28,439 bases of DNA from an uncultured Clostridia bacterium (GTDB taxonomy: Bacteria; Bacillota; Clostridia; TANB77; CAG-508), in assembly GCA_948664205.1 (NCBI GenBank), contig CAPNDH010000017.1, positions 1 to 28,439 of the forward strand, read 5' to 3'. Each line of letters starts with the position of its first letter. The stretch's first letter is position 1. Below, one piece after another: positions 22,824-28,439 of the stretch. A model generated the notes under the pieces. The model ran no database searches, was not told where the DNA came from, and saw nothing but the letters and a program-made list of their open reading frames with translations. The position numbers and the translations under genes are program-made.

Positions 22824-23747
22824 ATGAAACGGAATGCTCAGAGTTTAAGTATTTGTGTACCGGGTAAGAAATGTATCAATCAGTGTAAGTTCTGCGTGTC
22901 ATGTATGCATGCAGATGCCTACAAAAATCAGATGGACGAAAACCTTCCTTTTTATGACCTCTATTTTGAGGACTATGTAAAAAGAATGATCTTTGCCAAA
23001 GAAAATGATGCAAATATCATGATGATTACAGGTGATATTGAGCCTTTGCAGAATAGACATTTTCTGCAGACACTTGCAATGATTAACCAATATGTACTTC
23101 CGCAGAGAGGCTGTAGTGCTTTTAACTGGATTGAGGTTCAGACATCAGCAGTAGGCTTCGACAGAAACTGTGCAAGATTTTTGAGAAATACAGTTGGTGT
23201 AAGTGTGCTTTCATTTTCATTATCAAGTTTTGACGATGATGCAAATGCAGAAATTGTAGGTATGCCGAAGAATATGAAGGTAAATATTCATGAAGCATGT
23301 GCAATTGCAAAGGAGTATGATTTTACACTTAGGCTTAGTCTTAATATGAGCCAGGAAATGTTAAAAAGCTCTGGAGAAATGCACACGAATTGTTATGATA
23401 CAATAATTCATGGTATATTTATGCAATCAAAGCGATTAGGTGCAGACCAGATGACATTTAGGAAATTTTACACAAATGGAGATAATGAACAAAGCAAGTG
23501 GATTAAAGAAAATCAAGTAGATGATAAGTTTTTTGAGGTATTACATCACTATGTGAAAACAGAAGGCAGGTTAATAGGCACTTTGCCGTATGGATACAAA
23601 CAGTATTCTGTACAAGGAATTTCAGTTGTAATTGACGAAGACTGTATGAATGAAGCAAAGGTAGAGAAGGAAGCTTCAAAGTATTTTGTAATACGTCCTG
23701 ATTGCAAAATTTATGATGGCTGGAATAAGGAAGATATTATTTTCTAA
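22824..23747 (+). CDS. Radical SAM protein of unknown substrate
   Basis: 307 residues. The [4Fe-4S]/SAM motif is CINQCKFC, with Cys17, Cys21 and Cys24 in the CX3CX2C spacing; Cys11 and Cys27 lie next to it. Downstream TGDIEPL stands where radical SAM enzymes have their GGEPL SAM-amine contact, and WIEVQTSAVG matches the VQTSG-type strand. The C-terminal RPDCKIYDGW segment has no cluster of cysteines for an auxiliary Fe-S centre. I cannot name the reaction. Codon use differs from the flanking genes (CAG, CTT, GCC and CCG are more common; neighbours strongly prefer CAA, TTA, GCA and CCA), suggesting transfer from another lineage. It is monocistronic: own promoter, AGGAGG before the ATG, and a long terminator. 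Confidence 0.85.
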   Translation: MKRNAQSLSICVPGKKCINQCKFCVSCMHADAYKNQMDENLPFYDLYFEDYVKRMIFAKENDANIMMITGDIEPLQNRHFLQTLAMINQYVLPQRGCSAFNWIEVQTSAVGFDRNCARFLRNTVGVSVLSFSLSSFDDDANAEIVGMPKNMKVNIHEACAIAKEYDFTLRLSLNMSQEMLKSSGEMHTNCYDTIIHGIFMQSKRLGADQMTFRKFYTNGDNEQSKWIKENQVDDKFFEVLHHYVKTEGRLIGTLPYGYKQYSVQGISVVIDEDCMNEAKVEKEASKYFVIRPDCKIYDGWNKEDIIF

Positions 23748-23750
23748 AAC

Positions 23751-23792
23751 AAACCAGAAAAAGGGTAGAAATTTCTACTCTTTTTCTGGTTT
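23751..23792 (+). terminator. Terminator of the radical SAM gene
   Basis: A 21-bp stem, AAACCAGAAAAAGGGTAGAA(A) at 23751-23771 with 23772-23792, one G.U-type mismatch and almost no loop; T-rich 3' arm. It abuts the MITE that follows. Confidence 0.88.
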
Positions 23793-23799
23793 TTGTTAC

Positions 23800-23901
23800 A
23801 ATTCACAGCTTTTAAATTTATAGATGTTCTGTAACGGATATTTAATATAAAAAATATATTAAACATCCTGTGTGGACTTTAAGCTATTATAGCTGTGAAT
23901 T
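23800..23901. mobile_element. MITE-like element, short form
   Basis: 102 bp with perfect 11-bp terminal inverted repeats AATTCACAGCT (23800-23810) and AGCTGTGAATT (23891-23901). Internal GGATATTTAATATA pairs with TATATTAAACATCC. Both ends align with the long form at 14743-14967. Non-coding. Confidence 0.8.
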
Positions 23902-23940
23902 CAAATTTTTTAAATAAATTAAAAAAATTCTTAAAAACTA

Positions 23941-23969
23941 TTGACAAAAACAGTTATTATCAATATAAT
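23941..23969 (+). promoter_or_regulatory. Promoter of nadD
   Basis: Consensus TTGACA (23941-23946), 17-bp spacer, TATAAT (23964-23969). Confidence 0.8.
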
Positions 23970-24025
23970 AATAACAGAAATACTTATTAATAAAATGATA
24001 ATATCAAATAAAGGAAGTGAGGTAT

Positions 24026-24640
24026 ATGAGAAAAGGAAATACTGTTGTTGTATTTGGAGGATCATTTAATCCACCAATAAATTCACATTTTGGAATAGCA
24101 CAGCAGGTACTAAATCAATATGAACAAGTAGAAAAAATTATATTTATACCTGTAAACAAAAAATATGAAAAAGATGGATTACTTGAAAATAAACATAGGT
24201 TTAATATGTTAAAGCTAGTAGCAGATAAAAACGATAACTTTATAGTATCAGATATAGACATGAATGAAAATCGCTCTTTGTATACAATAGAAACATTAGA
24301 AGAAATACAAAAGCAGTATAAGGATAAAGAAGTATGGTTTTTAATTGGAAGTGATAACCTGAAAGAACTTCATACATGGAAAAGAGCAGAAGATTTAGTT
24401 TCTAAATACAAAGTTTTAGTAATGGAAAGAAACGAAGACAAAATACAAGATATAATAAAAAAAAATGAATTATTAAATTGCTATAAAGAAAATATAATAA
24501 AATTAGATGAAGAAATAAGAAGCAATTATAGTTCAACTTATATACGTTCACAAATAAAGAAAAAAAAGAGTGTAAAATATTTAATGCCAGATGATGTGTA
24601 TGAGTATATTAAAACAAATAATCTATATATAAACACATAA
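24026..24640 (+). CDS. nadD: Nicotinate-nucleotide adenylyltransferase-like
   Basis: 204 residues. Nucleotidyltransferase fold with VFGGSFNPPINSHFGIAQQ at 9-27, a KHRFNMLKL segment, WFLIGSDNLKELHTWKRAEDL, and the ISSTxIR-type end YSSTYIRSQI followed by MPDDVYEYIKTNNLY, the pattern of NadD. NadD joins nicotinate mononucleotide and ATP to make deamido-NAD. The usual HxGH motif reads IxSH here: the first His is replaced, the second (His21) kept. The nadE gene follows 157 bp later, which supports the pathway. I chose ATG 24026, 8 nt after AAGGAAG; GTG 24017 is in frame but overlaps that site. A related adenylyltransferase with another substrate is possible. Confidence 0.82.
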   Translation: MRKGNTVVVFGGSFNPPINSHFGIAQQVLNQYEQVEKIIFIPVNKKYEKDGLLENKHRFNMLKLVADKNDNFIVSDIDMNENRSLYTIETLEEIQKQYKDKEVWFLIGSDNLKELHTWKRAEDLVSKYKVLVMERNEDKIQDIIKKNELLNCYKENIIKLDEEIRSNYSSTYIRSQIKKKKSVKYLMPDDVYEYIKTNNLYINT

Positions 24641-24681
24641 GGTTATGCTACAAATTTTAATCACTACTAATTTGATTTTAT

Positions 24682-24770
24682 TTGTAGGGGCGAGCATAGT
24701 TCGTCTGATCTTTCTACGAAATTGCCTAAGTGAATAGTTAATAGTGAAGAATGAATAGTGAATAGTACAA
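24682..24770. repeat. Half TGTAGGGGCG repeat plus AGTGAAT heptads
   Basis: TTTGTAGGGGCGAGCATAGT begins a left half related to the 19158 copy, including CTACGAAATTGCCTAAGTGAAT. Instead of a right half, it runs into heptad-like units of GAATAGT/TAATAGT (about 24731-24767). It ends 28 bp before nadE. Confidence 0.65.
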
Positions 24771-24797
24771 AATTAAAATTTTGAAAGGATGATGTAT

Positions 24798-25553
24798 ATG
24801 ATTAAAGACATTGAAAAGGAAGTTGAAGCAATTACAAAATGGATAAAAGCATATGTAGAAGAAACAAAAACAGAAGGTGTAGTTATAGGAAACAGTGGAG
24901 GCAAAGATTGTGCTACAGTAATAGCATTAGCTCAGAAAGCTTTAGGTAAAGAAAATGTACTAACAATAGCAATGCCATGTAATTCTATAAAAGCAGATAT
25001 AGAAGATGCAAAATTAGTATCAGATGCATTTGGAGTTAAGCTATTAAAAATAGATTTAACCGATACTTACCAAACACTAGAAACTGAAATTGACAAAGTA
25101 ATAGAGGAAATTACTGAGGGAAAAGAAGAATGGAGAGGAAGAGAAGCAAAAATAAATACAAAACCACGTTTAAGAATGACAACACTATACTATATAGCAC
25201 AAAACTTAAACTACTTAGTAGCAGGAACAGGAAATAAATGTGAAGCCACTGTGGGTTACACAACAAAATGGGGAGACAATGCAAGCGACTTTAATCCAAT
25301 AGGAGAATTCACAGTAGAAGAAGTACTCCAAATAGGAAAATACCTAGGAGTACCAGAAAAAATCATAAATAAAGCACCAAATGATGGTTTAGGGGGACTA
25401 ACAGACGAAGAAAAATTAGGAGTAACCTACAAACAAATAGCAGAATATATAGAAACAGGAAAAACAGAAGAAAAAGCAATGGAAATAATAAAACGAAAAG
25501 AAAAAATATCAGAACACAAAAGAAAACCAATACCAATATATAAAAGACTATAA
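24798..25553 (+). CDS. nadE: NH3-dependent NAD(+) synthetase
   Basis: 251 residues, matching the short, glutaminase-free NadE. It amidates deamido-NAD with ammonia and ATP, the step after NadD. The PP-loop reads NSGGKDC (32-38), where the family usually has SGGKDS; Cys38 replaces Ser. Other landmarks: AMPCNSIKADIEDA, TGNKCEATVGYTTKWGD, DFNPIGEFTVEEVLQIG and PNDGLGGLTDEEKLG. I chose ATG 24798, which has GAAAGGA at 8-nt spacing; ATGs at 24789 and 24792 lie in that ribosome site. Ends 8 bp before a hairpin. Confidence 0.93.
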   Translation: MIKDIEKEVEAITKWIKAYVEETKTEGVVIGNSGGKDCATVIALAQKALGKENVLTIAMPCNSIKADIEDAKLVSDAFGVKLLKIDLTDTYQTLETEIDKVIEEITEGKEEWRGREAKINTKPRLRMTTLYYIAQNLNYLVAGTGNKCEATVGYTTKWGDNASDFNPIGEFTVEEVLQIGKYLGVPEKIINKAPNDGLGGLTDEEKLGVTYKQIAEYIETGKTEEKAMEIIKRKEKISEHKRKPIPIYKRL

Positions 25554-25561
25554 CAAAATGA

Positions 25562-25588
25562 CCCAATTAGGGACAGTCCCTAATTGGG
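25562..25588 (+). repeat. GGGACAG-type perfect hairpin after nadE
   Basis: CCCAATTAGGGA (25562-25573) and TCCCTAATTGGG (25577-25588), 12-bp perfect stem with CAG loop, followed by AAAAAAG and AAAGGGACAGGG. Same GGGAC core family as the hairpins at 683 and 4664; may serve as the nadE transcript end. Confidence 0.8.
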
Positions 25589-25627
25589 AAAAAAGAACAA
25601 AAAGGGACAGGGTTTAATTAAAAAATA

Positions 25628-25649
25628 TTAAGCATAGAAATATGCTTAA
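25628..25649 (+). terminator. GAAA-tetraloop hairpin before the PTS gene
   Basis: TTAAGCATA-GAAA-TATGCTTAA, 9-bp perfect stem with a stable tetraloop, T-rich afterwards but no long T-run. It could be a weak terminator or a 5' leader structure. Confidence 0.45.
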
Positions 25650-25710
25650 ATTTATACAAAGTGATAGTATTAAAATAATAATAAGAAAAATATAAAAAGG
25701 AGGAAAAAAT

Positions 25711-26802
25711 ATGAATGAAAAACTAAAAACAATAAAAATCAAAGGAAAAGAATTATTTAACCATATCTTCATAGATGGACTAACAGGAATGGCTTGGGGG
25801 TTATTCTCAACCCTAATAATAGGATTAATAATAGAGCAAATAGGAAAACTAATAGGAAATAATCAAATAGGAAATATGCTAATTTTAATAGGAAAAGTTT
25901 GTAGTGTATTAACAGGTGCAGGAATAGGAGTAGGTGTAGCAGTAAAATATAAAGCATCTCCATTTGTAACAATTTCAGCAGGAATGGCAGGCTTAATAGG
26001 AGCATTTGCTAGCAAAATATTAGTAGGAAGTGTATTGGTAAATGGAAGCATAATACTAACAGGACCAGGAGAGCCAATGGGAGCATTCATAGCTAGTTTA
26101 GTAGGAATAGAAATAGGAAAACTAATAACAGGAAAAACAAAAGTAGATATTATATTAGTACCATTAGCTACAATTTTAATAGGTGGAGCAATAGGCTTAC
26201 TAGTAGGACCAGCAATTTCAAATTTTATGACTATACTAGGAAATATGATTAACTGGGCAGTAGAAAGTAGGCCATTCATAATGGGAATATTAGTGTCAGT
26301 AATAATGGGTATGATATTAACCTTGCCAATTAGTTCAGCAGCAATATCAATTATTTTAAACCTAAGTGGATTAGCAGCAGGAGCAGCAACAGTAGGATGC
26401 TGTGCAAACATGATAGGATTTGCAATAGCAAGCTATAAAGAAAATAAAGTAGGTGGGCTATTATCACAAGGAATAGGAACAAGTATGTTACAAGTGCCAA
26501 ACATAATGAAAAAACCAGTAATATGGCTACCAGCAATAATAGCAAGTGCCATACTAGGCCCAGTATCAACAATGGTTTTCCACATGACAAATAACGCTTC
26601 AGGAGCAGGAATGGGAACAGCAGGTTTTGTAGGGCAATTCATGACATGGCAAACAATGGCAGGAACAGAAAGTCCAGTAACACTAATAATAAAAATAGCA
26701 CTATTACATTTCATATTACCAGGAATGATAGCATGGGTAGTTAGCTACGTTATGAGGAAAAAAGGCATAATAAAAGATGGAGATATGAAATTGGAGCTAT
26801 AA
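25711..26802 (+). CDS. PTS EIIC-like membrane transporter (PTS_EIIC_2 type)
   Basis: 363 residues, very hydrophobic with about nine to ten TM segments. Gly-rich motifs such as DGLTGMAWGLFSTLIIG, LTGAGIGVGVAVKY, LTGPGEPMGAFIASLVGIEIGK and SAAISIILNLSGLAAGAATVGCCANMIGF are characteristic of the PTS_EIIC_2 family, described as EIIC-like sugar permeases. No EIIA or EIIB domain is fused or adjacent, so whether it runs by phosphotransfer is unknown. AAGGAGG precedes the ATG. Monocistronic by appearance. Confidence 0.82.
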   Translation: MNEKLKTIKIKGKELFNHIFIDGLTGMAWGLFSTLIIGLIIEQIGKLIGNNQIGNMLILIGKVCSVLTGAGIGVGVAVKYKASPFVTISAGMAGLIGAFASKILVGSVLVNGSIILTGPGEPMGAFIASLVGIEIGKLITGKTKVDIILVPLATILIGGAIGLLVGPAISNFMTILGNMINWAVESRPFIMGILVSVIMGMILTLPISSAAISIILNLSGLAAGAATVGCCANMIGFAIASYKENKVGGLLSQGIGTSMLQVPNIMKKPVIWLPAIIASAILGPVSTMVFHMTNNASGAGMGTAGFVGQFMTWQTMAGTESPVTLIIKIALLHFILPGMIAWVVSYVMRKKGIIKDGDMKLEL

Positions 26803-26851
26803 TTTGATATAATTATTGTATGTGCAATAATAGCTAAAAAGCAATAGAACA

Positions 26852-26880
26852 TTGACAAATTATGTAAAATGAAATATAAT
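26852..26880 (+). promoter_or_regulatory. Promoter of the hydrolase gene
   Basis: Consensus TTGACA (26852-26857), 17-bp spacer, TATAAT (26875-26880), 29 bp before the ATG. Confidence 0.8.
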
Positions 26881-26909
26881 ATAGAAAATAAAAATAGGAG
26901 GAATAAAAT

Positions 26910-27806
26910 ATGCCAAAATTCATCAGTGGAGAAAACTTTATATTAGTAAAAGAACGTACCTCACGGAAAGGTAACAAAGCAATTTGTGTTATAAGGTCAT
27001 CAGGTTATACTATTGATGAAAAGGCTATAACCGAGCCGTGGATACTTACACAATTAAGAACAATACCAAAAAAGGATCGTTCACATTTACCAGACCCAGT
27101 TATAGCTAATCAAACAGGTGATGTATTAAAACCTTATGAAGAAATGGACTGTAATGTATATGGACTATATGCAAAGCCAGAGTGTAAAGGCATAAAAGAA
27201 TTACAAAAAGAATTAGCGCAATTTATAAAGGACAATATAGTAAATAACTATGAAAAGCATGCATTAATAGGACATTCAAAAGGGGCTTTAATTTTTGCAG
27301 GTTTACCATTAGATACTCATACTAATATTCTATTAATTGCTCCGACATTTGGGACGATAATGGGAAATGAAGAGTTAATGATAAAAACATTAGATGAATA
27401 TAAGAAAAGTAAAAATATCATTCAGAAAGTTATACTTACACCAGATATAGCGTTATATAAATGGGTAATGCGCACAATAGGGAGTAGAAGACCAATAGAT
27501 TATGATATGTCAATAAATTCAGACTTTATATTGAAAGAATTGAATTTATCTTACTTAAGTTATCACCGCACAATGCTTATAACAGCAACATGTCCAACAG
27601 GAATATTTATTAATTCGACAGATGCTTTTTTTAGACATTATGGGAAATATCTTGGATTAGATAAGCAAGCAGATGGAATGGTTACACTAGAAAAGCAGAG
27701 ATTATGTGAAAACTTAGTAGATAAAGTAACTACGATAGAAGCAACTCATCCCACTATTTTGGGAAAAGCAGAAACTGAAATTCAAAAATTTTTGAGAGGC
27801 ATTTAA
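26910..27806 (+). CDS. Alpha/beta-hydrolase-fold protein
   Basis: 298 residues. The nucleophile elbow is ALIGHSKGALIFAG, with Ser123 in G-H-S-K-G. Asp255 (KQADGMVTL) and His280 (IEATHPTILGK) are well placed to complete the triad. Asp-Gly before the acid strand and His near the end are usual for lipases/esterases of this fold. There is no signal peptide or TM helix, so it should be cytosolic. The substrate is unknown. AGGAGG before the ATG, its own consensus promoter and its own terminator make it a single-gene unit. Confidence 0.8.
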   Translation: MPKFISGENFILVKERTSRKGNKAICVIRSSGYTIDEKAITEPWILTQLRTIPKKDRSHLPDPVIANQTGDVLKPYEEMDCNVYGLYAKPECKGIKELQKELAQFIKDNIVNNYEKHALIGHSKGALIFAGLPLDTHTNILLIAPTFGTIMGNEELMIKTLDEYKKSKNIIQKVILTPDIALYKWVMRTIGSRRPIDYDMSINSDFILKELNLSYLSYHRTMLITATCPTGIFINSTDAFFRHYGKYLGLDKQADGMVTLEKQRLCENLVDKVTTIEATHPTILGKAETEIQKFLRGI

Positions 27807-27824
27807 TTATTCTAAAAAATAGTA

Positions 27825-27864
27825 AAATCAGAAGGTGAGTTTATTTAAACTCACCTTCTGATTT
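27825..27864. terminator. Bidirectional-looking terminator
   Basis: A perfect 19-bp stem, AAATCAGAAGGTGAGTTTA (27825-27843) with 27846-27864, two-base loop, A-rich before and T-rich in the 3' arm. Confidence 0.9.
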
Positions 27865-27886
27865 ATAAAGTTTAAATTAAAAAGAA

Positions 27887-27915
27887 TTGACAAAAATAAT
27901 AGAGAATGTTATTAT
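27887..27915 (+). promoter_or_regulatory. Promoter of the Nudix-like gene
   Basis: TTGACA (27887-27892), 17-bp spacer, TATTAT (27910-27915). The transcript would start about 27922 and run straight into the heptad repeat. Confidence 0.7.
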
Positions 27916-27926
27916 TAAATTGATAA

Positions 27927-27992
27927 TTAGAAGTAAGAGGTTAGAACTCAGAAATTACCATATTTCTAACTTCCAACCTCCAACTTCCAACC
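27927..27992. repeat. Heptad inverted repeat in the Nudix 5' leader
   Basis: Left arm TTAGAAGTAAGAGGTTAGAA (from 27927), core GAAATTACC (27951-27959), right arm TTTCTAACTTCCAACCTCCA (from 27963) ending directly before CCGGAGG. It occupies almost the whole leader between promoter and ribosome site. Confidence 0.8.
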
Positions 27993-28003
27993 GGAGGCCA
28001 AAT

Positions 28004-28439
28004 ATGATAAAAGAAGAATTTTTTAAACCATCAGTTACAGTAGATACATTAATATTCACAGTTAGGGACTTAAATGTGGATAACTACAGGAAATTACCAG
28101 AAAAAAAGTTTCAAGTATTATTAGTAAAAAGAGCAGGGGAACCATATAAAGATAAATGGTCATTACCAGGAACATTTGTAGGAAAAGAAGAAAAATTTGA
28201 AGAAGCAGTAAATAGATGCCTAGAGGAAAAAGCAAATATTAAAGATATATATTTAGAACAGTTATACTCATGGGGAGATCCACAAAGAGACCCAAGAGAA
28301 AGAGTAATTAGTACATCTTATATGGGATTATTAGATACAGGCGATATTCAAATAAAAGCAGGAAGAAATGTAGAAGATGTAGACTGGTTTAATATAAAAT
28401 TAAATACTATAAAAGAAAAAAGCAAAGAGAAAAAAGATG
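28004..28439 (+). CDS. Nudix-like protein, NrtR-type N-terminus (partial)
   Basis: 145 codons are visible; the gene runs off the window. It shows VTVDTLIFTV, FQVLLVKRAGEPYKDKWSLPG and, after the Nudix segment, LEQLYSWGDPQRDPRERVIS, the pattern of the ADP-ribose-related Nudix/NrtR group. The Nudix box is degenerate: the expected REUxEExGU reads RCLEEKANI, so one Glu is Cys and another Lys, and hydrolysis is doubtful. In NrtR regulators a similar inactive Nudix domain senses ADP-ribose and is followed by a DNA-binding domain; that C-terminal part is outside the window. NAD genes lie about 2.5-4 kb upstream, consistent with a role in NAD control (inference). GGAGG (27993-27997) precedes the ATG. 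Confidence 0.82.
   Translation, partial: MIKEEFFKPSVTVDTLIFTVRDLNVDNYRKLPEKKFQVLLVKRAGEPYKDKWSLPGTFVGKEEKFEEAVNRCLEEKANIKDIYLEQLYSWGDPQRDPRERVISTSYMGLLDTGDIQIKAGRNVEDVDWFNIKLNTIKEKSKEKKD

Noticed and set aside
1..28439. tRNA, rRNA or known riboswitch genes
   Set aside because: I looked through the intergenic stretches and found only repeats, hairpins and promoters; no cloverleaf or recognisable aptamer core.

Overview
The window reads as chromosomal DNA from an AT-rich, Gram-positive anaerobe, most likely an uncultured Clostridia-type Bacillota. The support is the very low GC, strong AGGAGG-type ribosome sites, TTGACA-17-TATAAT promoters, a GdpP-type cyclic-di-AMP phosphodiesterase and the syntenic block gdpP-rplI-dnaB. 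All real genes lie on the plus strand. I see no rRNA, tRNA, CRISPR array, phage gene or transposase gene.

Layout: (1) 1-4658, the end of rpoB and all of rpoC. (2) 4659-5520, a small two-TM membrane protein of unknown function with its own promoter and terminator. (3) 5533-13255, the centrepiece: a promoter preceded by four repeats spaced exactly 32 bp apart, driving seven co-directional genes that end in a strong terminator. They encode a tandem zinc-ribbon membrane protein, a YukD/EsaB-like ubiquitin-like protein, a ThiF/UBA-type E1, an E2 fused to six TM segments and an FHA domain, an HtrA-like membrane serine protease, a JAB/JAMM peptidase with a TM anchor, a RING finger-zinc ribbon-DUF2628 membrane protein (candidate E3), and a second JAMM peptidase with TM, coiled coil and LysM (eight genes counting the zinc-ribbon protein). 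This looks like a complete membrane-tethered ubiquitin-like conjugation and deconjugation system. Families of this kind (YukD-like Ubl + E1 + E2 + prokaryotic RING + JAB) have been predicted by comparative genomics from the Aravind group, but I know of no experimental account of this layout. (4) 13387-14673, an mtaD-type amidohydrolase. (5) 15034-22487, gdpP, rplI, dnaB, tilS and ftsH. (6) 22824-23747, a radical SAM gene with codon use unlike its neighbours. (7) 24026-25553, nadD-like and nadE. (8) 25711-28439, a PTS_EIIC_2-type membrane protein, an alpha/beta-hydrolase, and the first 145 codons of a Nudix-like/NrtR-like gene that may belong with the NAD genes.

The intergenic spaces are densely occupied by short non-coding repeats: stop-codon-proximal GGGGAC hairpins, heptad (GAAGTTA / CCTCCAA) inverted repeats, TGTAGGGGCG inverted repeats, and a TIR-bounded MITE present in a long and a short form. 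Several sit in positions where they would shape mRNA ends or ribosome-binding sites of core genes.

How the ubiquitin-like genes could work together (inference): the E1 adenylates the Ubl and passes it to Cys95 of the membrane-bound E2, the RING protein supplies specificity in the membrane, the two JAMM enzymes mature or remove the Ubl, and the LysM and protease domains couple the machine to the cell wall or extracytoplasmic side.
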